Source of the DNA: Nocardioides cynanchi
GTDB taxonomy: Bacteria; Actinomycetota; Actinomycetes; Propionibacteriales; Nocardioidaceae
Assembly: GCF_008761635.1 (NCBI RefSeq)
Contig: NZ_CP044344.1
Location: 3,162,001 to 3,226,000, forward strand
Length of the DNA stretch: 64,000 nt
Direction: 5' to 3'
The notes below the pieces were generated by a model. That model did not search any database. It worked only from the letters and a program-made list of their open reading frames with translations, and had not been told where the DNA came from. The position numbers were made by a program, and so were the translations under genes. Positions within the stretch are counted from its first letter, which is position 1; every line of letters begins with the position of its first letter. Positions 24,405 to 34,240 of the stretch are shown one piece after another.

Positions 24405-25316
24405 ATGAGCGACGACGAGCAGACCACCGACGAGCAGGTCGACAACGACCGGACCGAGCACGAGTCTGCCGAGGACCACGAGAACGAGGACCAGCAGACG
24501 GACAAGCGCGACGACGACGCCGGGCTCCGCGTCGTCGACGCGGGAGGGGACGGCCGGCCGGTGGTCCTGATCCACGGATGGCCGCTGTCGATGGCGTCGT
24601 GGTCCGGGCAGGTGCCGAAGCTCACCGACGCGGGCTACCGCGTGGTGACCTACGACCGCCGTGGCTTCGGGCAGTCGGATCCCGGTGACGGCTACGACTA
24701 CGACAAGCTCGCCGGCGACCTCGACAACGTCCTCACCGACCTCGACCTGACCGACGTCACGTTGGTGGGCTTCTCGATGGGTGGCGGCGAGGTCGCGCGC
24801 TACATCGCGACGTACGGCGAGGAGCGGCTGCACAGCGTGGTCTTCGCCTCGGCGGTGCCGCCGTACCTCCACAGGACCGACGACAACCCCGACGGCCCTC
24901 TCGACGACGACACGGCGGCGCAGCTGCGGAAGGGCCTCGAGGACGACCGGGACGCCTTCTTCGACGACTTCATGACGCAGTTCTTCACCGCCGGCGGCGA
25001 GCTCAAGGTCAGTGAGCAGCAGCGGCAGGAGGCGCTGGACGTGTGCCGACAGTCCGACCCGGAGGCCGCCTTGGCGTGCCTGGACGCCTTCGCCACCACC
25101 GACTTCCGCGACGACCTCACCAAGATCACCGTCCCGACGCTCGTGCTCCACGGCGACTCGGACGCGACCGTGCCGTTCGAGGGCTCGGGCAAGCGCACGC
25201 ACGAGGCGATCGCGGGAAGCAAGCTGGTCGTGATCGAGGACGGGCCGCACGGCATCAACGTCAGCCACACGCTGGAGTTCAACAACGCCGTCCGCAACTT
25301 CTTGGACGAGGCGTAG
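24405..25316 (+). CDS. Alpha/beta hydrolase with acidic N-terminal extension
   Basis: From residue about 45 the protein is a standard alpha/beta hydrolase of the non-haem haloperoxidase/esterase type: VVLIHGWPLSMASW, nucleophile elbow GFSMGGGE, acid in HGDSDATVPF and catalytic His in DGPHGINVSH. The first 40 residues are highly acidic (Asp/Glu/Gln-rich) and probably disordered, which is unusual for the family. The ATG at 24405 is preferred over a GTG nine bases upstream. The gene is convergent with the PucR-type regulator gene. Confidence 0.87.
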   Translation: MSDDEQTTDEQVDNDRTEHESAEDHENEDQQTDKRDDDAGLRVVDAGGDGRPVVLIHGWPLSMASWSGQVPKLTDAGYRVVTYDRRGFGQSDPGDGYDYDKLAGDLDNVLTDLDLTDVTLVGFSMGGGEVARYIATYGEERLHSVVFASAVPPYLHRTDDNPDGPLDDDTAAQLRKGLEDDRDAFFDDFMTQFFTAGGELKVSEQQRQEALDVCRQSDPEAALACLDAFATTDFRDDLTKITVPTLVLHGDSDATVPFEGSGKRTHEAIAGSKLVVIEDGPHGINVSHTLEFNNAVRNFLDEA

Positions 25317-25322
25317 CCGGGC

Positions 25323-26498
25323 TCAGGCCAGGGCGAGGGTGAGGTCGCGGATCGTGTCGGGGTCGTCGAGGCGGTCGCCGTACAGCTCGCGCAGCTGACC
25401 CATGCGGTAGCGCACCGTCTGCGGGTGCACGAACAGCGCGGCCGCGATGTCCTCGCGCCGGCCCTGGTGGAGCAGCCAGGCACGCAGCGTCTCGGCGAGC
25501 TTCTGCTGGCTGGCCGGTGTCAGCGTCGCCAGGGGCGCCAGCACCCGGGCCCTCAGGTCGGCGACCGCGTCGGCGTCGGCCGCCAGGATCAGGTCGGCGA
25601 GGTGCTCCTCGGTGTCGTAGGCCTCGTCTCCGGTGCGTAGGGCCACGGCGCGCACGGCTCGGGTGTACGACGCCGCGACGCCGAGCCACGGCCGCGCCGG
25701 GCCGGCGACCGCCGCGCGACGCGACAGCGTGCGCAGCAGCCGGACCCGGGCCCGGCCACCGGCATCGGGGACCAGCAGCGCGCTGAGCCCCTCCGGCAGG
25801 GGGACCGGCTCGCCGACCGCCGACAGCGTACGCGGGTCGAGCAGGCCGAGCACCGGGCGCACCTGGGAGTTGGGGAGCAGCACGGCGGTCAGGGTCTTCG
25901 GCGGCGTCCAGTCCGCGCGCTCGGCGGCCGCGATCAGCGCGTCCGCCGGGTCTCCGCGCAGGAGGCCTAGCGCCAGCCGGTCGAGATAGCCCTGCCGGGC
26001 CCGGCCGGTGGTCTCGAGCTCGTCGGCGTGCCCGGCCACCGAAGCGGCCGACAGCTCGTCGATGTAGGCGAAGACCAGCTCGGCGAACGACGCCAGGGTC
26101 TCGGCCGGGATGCCGCCCTCGACGGCGGTCTCGGCGAGCTCGCGCCACGCCACCCGGGCTCCGACCCGGTAGGCCGAGAGCAGCGCGTCGGCGCTGCGAC
26201 CGCTGCGTGCCTCACCGCGCCCCAGGGCGTAGGCGCCCTCGAGCGCGGGGGACAACGGCGTACCGGCGTCGGTGGTCCGCCCCCGAGCGGCGAGCCGGAG
26301 GAAGCCGGCCAGCGCCATCTGCACGGCGTTCTCGATGTTGTCGGCCATCGGGCCACCGAAGGCGCCGACGTAGGAGGGGACCTCGTCGGTGACCGCAGCG
26401 ATGGTGTGGGTGGCGACGTCGGGCAGGCGTCGCCGCAGCAGGTCGATCAGCCGGGGGTCGAGCACGAGCCGGGTGACGTTCGCGTCGCCGGTGGTCAT
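25323..26498 (-). CDS. PucR/CdaR-type transcriptional regulator
   Basis: The 391-residue protein ends in the PucR C-terminal helix-turn-helix (EDIAAALFVHPQTVRYRMGQLRELYG). The N-terminal 280 residues are helical and carry no PAS or GAF motif that I recognise. The ATG at 26498 is chosen because the longer frame runs backwards through the divergent gene. The layout, divergent from a reductase/desaturase pair with a palindrome between, suggests control of membrane lipid unsaturation. Confidence 0.88.
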   Translation of the reverse strand: MTTGDANVTRLVLDPRLIDLLRRRLPDVATHTIAAVTDEVPSYVGAFGGPMADNIENAVQMALAGFLRLAARGRTTDAGTPLSPALEGAYALGRGEARSGRSADALLSAYRVGARVAWRELAETAVEGGIPAETLASFAELVFAYIDELSAASVAGHADELETTGRARQGYLDRLALGLLRGDPADALIAAAERADWTPPKTLTAVLLPNSQVRPVLGLLDPRTLSAVGEPVPLPEGLSALLVPDAGGRARVRLLRTLSRRAAVAGPARPWLGVAASYTRAVRAVALRTGDEAYDTEEHLADLILAADADAVADLRARVLAPLATLTPASQQKLAETLRAWLLHQGRREDIAAALFVHPQTVRYRMGQLRELYGDRLDDPDTIRDLTLALA

Positions 26499-26505
26499 GT
26501 CGGGA

Positions 26506-26522
26506 TTGTTCCATACGAACAA
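26506..26522. promoter_or_regulatory. Candidate operator between regulator and desaturase operon
   Basis: TTGTTC-CATAC-GAACAA is a perfect inverted repeat with five spacer bases, eight bases upstream of the regulator start codon and 67 bases before the reductase ATG. It could bind the divergent PucR-type regulator or another repressor. Confidence 0.6.
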
Positions 26523-26589
26523 AGAACGCCGGGCTTGTCTACGCACGATGGTCAGGAATAGTGCAGTTGAGTACGACAAACTGGAAGTC

Positions 26590-27720
26590 ATGAGCACCTC
26601 GGTCGACACCCCCCGTGGCTGGCGTGCCTCTGCCCTGAAGATCGCCGAGGCCGCCACCCATCCGCTGGTGCCTGCCGACTTCCTGGATCTCTTCGCCCCG
26701 CTGCGCACCGGCGCCGAGCTGCGCGGCCGGATCGAGTCGATCCATCCCGAGACCGCCGACGCCGCCACCCTGGTGATCCGCCCCGGCGCCGACTGGGCCG
26801 GGCACGTGCCCGGGCAGTACGTCCGGATCGGCATCGACGTCGACGGTGTCCGCAACTGGCGCGCCTACTCCTTGACCCACGGTCCGCGAGCCGACGGCCG
26901 GATCTCGATCACGGTCAAGGCCGTGCCCGACGGCAAGGTCAGCAACCACATCGTCCGCGACTCCCGCCCTGGCACGCTGGTCCACCTCGAGCAGGCGGCC
27001 GGCGAGTTCGTGCTGCCGACCCCGGTGCCTGGCCAGAGGACCAAGCTCCTCTTCGTCACCGCAGGCTCCGGCATCACCCCGGTGATCGGGATGCTGCGCA
27101 ACCTGTTCCCGGTCACCGACGCCGGCGTGGTCCGCCTGGCCCGGAGCGCGGCGTACGACATCACCGTCGTGCACGTCGCCCCGAGCCACCCCGACTCGAT
27201 CTTCAGCCGCGACCTCGAGGCGCTCGACGCCGCCGGGTGCATTCGCCTGGTCGCGCGGTACGACGACGAGCACGGCATCCTCGACCTCGCCGACCTCGAG
27301 ACGCTGGTGCCCGACCTCGCCGAGCGCACGACGTTCGGCTGCGGCCCGGGTGGCCTGCTCGACGCCCTCGCGGCCCACCACGACGCCCGCGGCCTCCCGT
27401 TGTACGTCGAGCAGTTCCGCGTCACCACCATCGTCGCCGGCGAGGGTGGCACGGTCGCCTTCGACCGGACCGGTGCCCTCGTCAGCTGCGACGGTGCCCG
27501 CCCGATCCTCGAGCAGGCGGAGGAAGCCGGCGTCCTGATGCCGAGCGGCTGCCGGATGGGCATCTGCTACCAGTGCGTCCTGCCGATGCGCGAAGGGGTC
27601 GTCCGCGACCTGCGCACCGGCGAGCTCACCACCGCCGTCCCCGGGGAGACCCCCTCGGGCGGCGTCCTGATCCAGACCTGCATCAACGCGGCCGCCGGGC
27701 CGTGCCACCTCGATCACTAG
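26590..27720 (+). CDS. Ferredoxin reductase (electron donor for desaturase)
   Basis: The 376-residue protein combines a flavin domain (RAYSLTHGP), an NAD(P)-binding domain (LFVTAGSGITPVIGMLRN, then FGCGPGGLLDAL) and a C-terminal plant-type 2Fe-2S domain (GCRMGICYQC, then QTC). This is the organisation of mycobacterial Rv3230c, which reduces the DesA3 acyl desaturase. The desaturase gene begins nine bases after the stop. The ATG at 26590 matches the family N-terminus. Confidence 0.92.
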   Translation: MSTSVDTPRGWRASALKIAEAATHPLVPADFLDLFAPLRTGAELRGRIESIHPETADAATLVIRPGADWAGHVPGQYVRIGIDVDGVRNWRAYSLTHGPRADGRISITVKAVPDGKVSNHIVRDSRPGTLVHLEQAAGEFVLPTPVPGQRTKLLFVTAGSGITPVIGMLRNLFPVTDAGVVRLARSAAYDITVVHVAPSHPDSIFSRDLEALDAAGCIRLVARYDDEHGILDLADLETLVPDLAERTTFGCGPGGLLDALAAHHDARGLPLYVEQFRVTTIVAGEGGTVAFDRTGALVSCDGARPILEQAEEAGVLMPSGCRMGICYQCVLPMREGVVRDLRTGELTTAVPGETPSGGVLIQTCINAAAGPCHLDH

Positions 27721-27728
27721 GAGCCGAG

Positions 27729-28970
27729 ATGACCACGATCCAGAAGAAGCCCCGCATCGGACAGGTGAACCCGATCGCGCACCTCACCACCGAGGACCTC
27801 GAGGCGATGGCCGTCGAGCTCGACGCGATCCGCCAGTCGGTCGTCGACACCCGCGGCGAGGCCGACGCCCGCTACATCCGCCGGGTGATCAAGACCCAGC
27901 GCTCGCTGGAGCTGGGTAGCCGGGTCGTCCTGCTCGCGAGCATCTTCCCGCCTGCCTGGATCGTCGGGACCGCCGGCCTGAGTGTCGCCAAGATCCTGGA
28001 GAACATGGAGATCGGGCACAACATCCTGCACGGTCAGTGGGACTGGATGCGCGACCCGAAGATCCACTCGACCACGTGGGAGTGGGACTCCGCGACGCCG
28101 GCCGCGCAGTGGAAGTACGCCCACAACGAGCTCCACCACAACTTCACCAACGTGATCGGCAAGGACAACGACCTCGGCTACGGCATCATGCGCGTCGACG
28201 AGGACCAGCCCTGGCTCCCGATGCACCTCGGCCAGCCGCTGTGGAACTTCGTCAACGCCCTCTTCTTCGAGTACGGCATCGCGGCGTACGACGTGGAGCT
28301 GCGTGGCGCGATGCTGCACAAGACGACTAAGGACCCGAAGTTCCAGCGTGAGTTCAAGGCCGTCCTGGCCAAGATCCGGCGCCAGGTGACCAAGGACTAC
28401 GTCGTCCACCCCGCCGCGTCGGCCCTGACCGGCTCCTTCCTGACCACGATCGCGGCCAACTTCACCGCCAACACCGTACGCAACCTGTGGTCGCACTCGG
28501 TGATCATGTGCGGTCACTTCCCCGAGGGCGTGCAGACCTTCGAGAAGCGCTCGATCGACGGTGAGACCAAGCCCGAGTGGTACGTCCGCCAGATGCTCGG
28601 CTCGGCCAACATCTCCGGCTCGAAGCTGATGCACATCATGACCGGCAACCTCTCCCACCAGATCGAGCACCACCTGTTCCCCGACCTGCCGTCCAACCGG
28701 TACGGCGAGATCGCCCCGAAGGTAAAGGACCTCTTCGAGCGCTACGGCCTCGACTACTGCGAGCGCCCGTTGTCGCAGCAGGTGTACTCCGCCTGGCACA
28801 AGGTGGTCCGGCTCTCACTGCCCAACGGCTGGCTCGACCAGACCACGACGCGCAACCTGCCCGGCCAGCTCAAGCGGCTCTACCAGATGACCACCGGTGG
28901 CCCCAAGGTCCGCCGTGCCCTCCAGGCCCGGATGACCCAGGAGAACCGCCGGATGGCGAAGGCCGCCTGA
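27729..28970 (+). CDS. Membrane fatty acid desaturase (DesA3-like)
   Basis: The 413-residue membrane protein has the three His clusters of acyl-CoA or acyl-lipid desaturases: HNILHGQW, HNELHHN and QIEHHLFPD. Together these bind the di-iron centre that inserts a cis double bond, most often at carbon 9. The reductase gene immediately upstream supplies electrons. It resembles the mycobacterial stearoyl-CoA desaturase DesA3 in both sequence motifs and gene order. Confidence 0.92.
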   Translation: MTTIQKKPRIGQVNPIAHLTTEDLEAMAVELDAIRQSVVDTRGEADARYIRRVIKTQRSLELGSRVVLLASIFPPAWIVGTAGLSVAKILENMEIGHNILHGQWDWMRDPKIHSTTWEWDSATPAAQWKYAHNELHHNFTNVIGKDNDLGYGIMRVDEDQPWLPMHLGQPLWNFVNALFFEYGIAAYDVELRGAMLHKTTKDPKFQREFKAVLAKIRRQVTKDYVVHPAASALTGSFLTTIAANFTANTVRNLWSHSVIMCGHFPEGVQTFEKRSIDGETKPEWYVRQMLGSANISGSKLMHIMTGNLSHQIEHHLFPDLPSNRYGEIAPKVKDLFERYGLDYCERPLSQQVYSAWHKVVRLSLPNGWLDQTTTRNLPGQLKRLYQMTTGGPKVRRALQARMTQENRRMAKAA

Positions 28971-29016
28971 CCCGCCGCAACGCCGTCACGTCGGAGCCGT
29001 CGATGGCGCCCTGCGG

Positions 29017-29562
29017 ATGACGTCGCGGGTGTTCGGATCCGTGGCCGCGTCGCCCGACGACGTACGACGTGCGTTGCCGGGCGACGACCTCGTGCCGGAC
29101 GCCGACGTGGTGATGGACCGCGCGTTCGACCTCGCTGCCCCGCCCGTCGCGGTGTGGCCGTGGTTCTGCCAGCTCGGCAAGCAGCGGGCCGGGTGGTACC
29201 TCCCGCGCGCGGTCGAGCGCTTCGTCCCGGCCGCCCGCCGCGGGCTCCGGCACCTCGAGCCGGGGCTGGTCGCGGAGGCGCAGGTCGGCCACGTGATCCC
29301 CGACTGGGGTGGTCGCCACGCGAGGTTCGAGATCGCGGTCGTGGACCCCCCGCACGCGCTGGTCCACACGACCACCCGCGGTCGCACGCACGGCTCGTGG
29401 GCGATCGTGCTCACGCCTCGTGGGGCCGGCACGCACGTCCAGCTCCGCCTGCGGCTCTCGCCGGTACGGCGCCGGTGGCTGGCCGACACCGTGGGCGAGG
29501 CGTTCGACGCGGCCACGGTCGCCGGTCTCGCGGCCGGGCTCCGGGAGCGGGTCCGCGACTAG
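29017..29562 (+). CDS. SRPBCC-fold (START-like) protein
   Basis: The 181-residue protein has the pattern of polyketide cyclase/START-like helix-grip proteins: MDRAFDLAAPPVAVWPWFCQLG with later WYLPRAVERF and VLTPRGAGTHVQLRLRL. No catalytic residues can be assigned. Its stop overlaps the stop of the convergent DinB-type gene by four bases. Confidence 0.75.
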   Translation: MTSRVFGSVAASPDDVRRALPGDDLVPDADVVMDRAFDLAAPPVAVWPWFCQLGKQRAGWYLPRAVERFVPAARRGLRHLEPGLVAEAQVGHVIPDWGGRHARFEIAVVDPPHALVHTTTRGRTHGSWAIVLTPRGAGTHVQLRLRLSPVRRRWLADTVGEAFDAATVAGLAAGLRERVRD

Positions 29563-30119
29563 GGCCGCCAGCCGTCCGGCGGGTCCTCGCCGACGACGCC
29601 GTCCACGTCCTCGCGGAGCAGGTCGGCCTGGCCGGTGTGACGCCCGTACTCCTCGACCAGGTCGCACAGCAGGCGCCGAGCGTTGATCCTGCGTCCCTCG
29701 GCCCACCCCGGGTCTGCGGGCCGGTCGAGCCCACCGTCGGACAGCGCGTCGGCCCAGCGGGTCCGCGCGCGGGCCACCGCCCCGTCGTACAGGGAGTAGA
29801 GCGTCGCGGGGGAGTCGTCGGCGGCGCTGCGGAACTCCCACTCGTCGTCGCCGTCCCAGCCGTGGTCCGCCCACTCCCGGCCCATGCCGACGCCGGTCAG
29901 CTTCACCCCCGACGCATAGTCCTCCTGGGCGGCGAGGTGCTTGAGCAGCCCGCCCAGGGTCAGGGACGACCGGCCGACGCGGTGGGCGAGCCCGGCCGCG
30001 TCGAGGCCGGAGGCCTTGTAGCGGAACGTCCAACGCAGCCGGTCGAGCGCGCCGAACAGCTGCTGCACCTCGGTGCCCGCGAGTGGCGGCTCCCACGGTC
30101 GCTCGTCTGTCGTCGTCAT
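29559..30119 (-). CDS. DinB/DUF664 family protein
   Basis: The 186-residue four-helix protein contains LGGLLKHLAAQEDYASG and LLCDLVEEYGRHTGQADLLRE, which supply the usual His metal ligands of DinB/DUF664 proteins. In actinobacteria these are thought to be thiol (mycothiol) transferases. The neighbouring maleylpyruvate-isomerase-like gene, in the same direction, belongs to the same fold superfamily. Confidence 0.87.
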   Translation of the reverse strand: MTTTDERPWEPPLAGTEVQQLFGALDRLRWTFRYKASGLDAAGLAHRVGRSSLTLGGLLKHLAAQEDYASGVKLTGVGMGREWADHGWDGDDEWEFRSAADDSPATLYSLYDGAVARARTRWADALSDGGLDRPADPGWAEGRRINARRLLCDLVEEYGRHTGQADLLREDVDGVVGEDPPDGWRP

Positions 30120-30173
30120 GCCGACGAGGCTAGGCCGGTTTCCGGACGGAGGGCTTCCGCGAACCGAGCTGGC

Positions 30174-30962
30174 TCAGACGCCGGGGAACGTCGCGCGCAA
30201 CAAGTCGAGGTCGACGCCCTCGGCCACCACCGATTCCGGCGTGTGGTCGGGGTCCAGCCGGCCGTAGACCAGCCGGACGAAGGCTTCCGCCGGCAGCTCC
30301 AGGACGGCGTTCGCCGCGGTGTCGTCGTACGACGGTGACAGGGCGGCACCGCCCGGTCCGATGTCGAGGTGGAAGGCGCGCTCGGGGCGGGTGGTGCGGA
30401 CCTCGACGGACAGCGGCTCGTCGCGCTTCTGTCCCGTGTAGCCGGCGATCATTGCGAGGTTGCCGAGCACGACCGCCGCGGCGTCGTCGGCCAGCCTGGC
30501 CGTCGGGTCGAAGGCGACCACGATGTCCCACGTGTGCAGCGTGTGCTCGGAGAGCCGCATCTGCAGGAAGTCGCCGAGGTCCCGCTCCGCGCCGAACAGG
30601 TCGAGCTTCCAGCCGTCACGGGTGGCGTCGTCGATGGCCTCGATCCTGGCCAGGAACGCGGCGTCGGCGACGACCACGTCGCGCACCTGGACCCCGGGCT
30701 CCTTGGCGTTCCACTCGTCCCAGATCGGCTGCATCGCCTCGACCCCGGGGGCGTCGCCGCCGGCGAGCCCGGCGTCCAGCATCAGCCGGAAGACGTCTGC
30801 GCCGGAGCCGAGGTGCGAGGCGACCTGGCCGACGTTCCAGTCGTCGTCGTAGGACTGGGCGCGCGCCTGCTCGGCGCTCAGGTCGCCGAGCGCTGCGGCC
30901 AGGCGAGCGTGCGAGGCGTGGAGGAGGTCGAGTGCCTCCCGAGATGTTGAAAGTTCACTCAT
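30174..30962 (-). CDS. Maleylpyruvate isomerase-like mycothiol-dependent protein
   Basis: The 262-residue protein has an N-terminal metal-binding four-helix domain of the MDMPI type, including VGQVASHLGSGAD and SEHTLHTWDI with the His ligands, and a C-terminal small alpha-beta domain (PAEAFVRLVYGRLDPD). Members use mycothiol as cofactor; the particular reaction here is unknown. Confidence 0.87.
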   Translation of the reverse strand: MSELSTSREALDLLHASHARLAAALGDLSAEQARAQSYDDDWNVGQVASHLGSGADVFRLMLDAGLAGGDAPGVEAMQPIWDEWNAKEPGVQVRDVVVADAAFLARIEAIDDATRDGWKLDLFGAERDLGDFLQMRLSEHTLHTWDIVVAFDPTARLADDAAAVVLGNLAMIAGYTGQKRDEPLSVEVRTTRPERAFHLDIGPGGAALSPSYDDTAANAVLELPAEAFVRLVYGRLDPDHTPESVVAEGVDLDLLRATFPGV

Positions 30963-30987
30963 GTACCCGAGCGTAGCCCGATCGCGG

Positions 30988-32379
<1,392 letters not shown>

Positions 32380-32609
32380 CGCGGCATCCTCTCAGGTCGG
32401 CGAGCGCTGCCGCCCGCTCGAGACGGCAGGCGACTCGCCGGGAATGCACGCGTACGGCGTACGGCGGGTACGCTGGGGTCTTCAGCTCGTCGAACTCTCG
32501 CCGCGAGTTGTCCGCACGTCGTAGCAGCTGACATCTGCTCCGTGCGTAGCCCCCCGAAAACCTTTCGGATCCCGGCTGTTGGTGAGGCATCGCACAGATA
32601 GCGCTTCCC
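32380..32609 (+). other. Long leader of the DEAD-box helicase gene
   Basis: About 230 bases precede the TTG start. A stem CCGAAA-ACC-TTTCGG lies at about 32558-32572. Long leaders before helicase genes of this type are often involved in cold response or autoregulation; here this is only suggested by the length and the hairpin. Confidence 0.4.
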
Positions 32610-34091
32610 TTGACTTCCTTCGCATCACTCGGCGTGCCCGCACGCCTGTCCACCGTCCTCGCCCAGCAGGGCATCGACATCCCCACTCCGATCCAGGCCG
32701 CGACGCTGCCGGACTCCCTGGCCGGCCGCGACGTGCTCGGCCGCGGCCGGACCGGCTCCGGCAAGACCTATGCCTTCCTGCTCCCGATCGTCGCCCGGCT
32801 CACCGACGGCCGCCCGGCCCGCAGGGGAGCGCCCCGCGCGCTGATCTTGGCCCCGACCCGCGAGCTGGTCGGCCAGATCGACGCCGCCCTGGCCCCGCTG
32901 GCCAAGGCCGCCGGCCTGACCACCCGCACCGTCTTCGGCGGGGTCGGCCAGAACCCTCAGGTCAACGCCCTGCGCAACGGCGTCGACATCGTGGTCGCCT
33001 GCCCCGGCCGGCTCGAGGACCTGATCCAGCAGGGCCACTGCTCCCTGGCCGACGTCCAGGTGACCGTGCTCGACGAGGCCGACCACATGGCCGACCTCGG
33101 CTTCCTGCCCGCCGTCCGGCGGCTGCTGGGCAAGACGCCCCAGCGCAGCCAGCGCCTGCTGTTCTCGGCCACCCTCGACAAGGCCATCGACACCCTGGTC
33201 AAGCAGTTCCTGCACGACCCCAAGACCCACCAGGCCGACTCGGCGCAGTCGCCGATCGCGACCATGACCCACCACGTGCTGCACGTCGACCGCGACAGCC
33301 GGCTGCCGATCCTGGTCGACCTCGCCAGCGCTCCGGGCCGACTGATCGTCTTCACGCGTACCAAGCACGGCGCCAAGGCGCTGACCCGCCAGCTCAACAG
33401 GAGCGGCGTACCCGCGGTCGAGCTGCACGGCAACCTCGGCCAGGGCGCCCGCACCCGCAACATGGAGGCCTTCCACTCCGGCAAGGCCTCGACCCTGGTC
33501 GCCACCGACATCGCCGCCCGCGGCATCCACGTGGACGACGTCGCCCTGGTGGTGCACGCCGACCCGCCGGTCGAGCACAAGGCCTACCTGCACCGCTCCG
33601 GTCGTACGGCGCGCGCCGGCAACGCCGGCACCGTGGTCACCCTGATGACCAGCGAGCAGGTGCGCGACGTGCGCGACCTGACCAAGGCCGCCGGCATCTC
33701 GCCGACGACCACCAGGATCAACGGCTCGACCCACCCGGTCCTGCTCGAGCTCGCCCCGGGCGAGCGCACCCTGTCCGGAAGCCTCGACCTCGCCCCGACC
33801 GCCCTGCACCAGCAGCGCGGCGGTGGTGGCGGCGGGCGCGGCGCGGGTGGTGGCGGGCGCAACCGTCGCCGTGGCGGTGGCGGCCAGGGCCGTCCCGCGA
33901 CCGCGGGCGCCTCCGCCTCGCGCGCCCCGAAGCAGGGCGGCCAGAAGCAGGGTGCCCAGCGCTCGGGCGGCCAGGGCCAGGGCAGCCAGAAGCAGCCGAC
34001 CGGTGGCGGTCGTGGCCAGCGCCGCCCCGCCGCGCGCACCTCGTCGGGTGGCAGCACGCACAGCGCCGCCTCGTTCAGCGGTCGTCGCTGA
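32610..34091 (+). CDS. DEAD-box RNA helicase with Gly/Arg-rich tail
   Basis: The 493-residue protein holds the helicase motifs in order: Q motif (IPTPIQAATLP), GRTGSGKT, PTRELVGQ, DEADHMADLGF, SATLDK, TRTKHGAKAL, TDIAARGIH and HRSGRTARAGNAG. The last 110 residues are rich in Gly, Arg and Gln, an RNA-binding low-complexity tail. It should unwind structured RNA. The start appears to be TTG at 32610, just before TSFASLGV, because no ATG or GTG fits. Confidence 0.93.
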   Translation: MTSFASLGVPARLSTVLAQQGIDIPTPIQAATLPDSLAGRDVLGRGRTGSGKTYAFLLPIVARLTDGRPARRGAPRALILAPTRELVGQIDAALAPLAKAAGLTTRTVFGGVGQNPQVNALRNGVDIVVACPGRLEDLIQQGHCSLADVQVTVLDEADHMADLGFLPAVRRLLGKTPQRSQRLLFSATLDKAIDTLVKQFLHDPKTHQADSAQSPIATMTHHVLHVDRDSRLPILVDLASAPGRLIVFTRTKHGAKALTRQLNRSGVPAVELHGNLGQGARTRNMEAFHSGKASTLVATDIAARGIHVDDVALVVHADPPVEHKAYLHRSGRTARAGNAGTVVTLMTSEQVRDVRDLTKAAGISPTTTRINGSTHPVLLELAPGERTLSGSLDLAPTALHQQRGGGGGGRGAGGGGRNRRRGGGGQGRPATAGASASRAPKQGGQKQGAQRSGGQGQGSQKQPTGGGRGQRRPAARTSSGGSTHSAASFSGRR

Positions 34092-34164
34092 CCGACACCC
34101 CCGCTCGCGCGGAACTGTGACCTCCCCGTGGTGGTCGCCGGCGGCGAGGTCCCCTAACATCGAG

Positions 34165-34180
34165 CGCGTTCGCGAACGCG
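34165..34180. promoter_or_regulatory. Perfect 16-base palindrome
   Basis: CGCGTTCGCGAACGCG reads the same on both strands and lies 60 bases before the E2-like gene. It may be an operator; nothing in the adjacent genes identifies a cognate regulator. Confidence 0.35.
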
Positions 34181-34240
34181 TCGAGCCGTCTTGGGAGGCG
34201 GGCCCGTCTCGGCGTCGTCCCACTACCGTGAGGTGCACCC

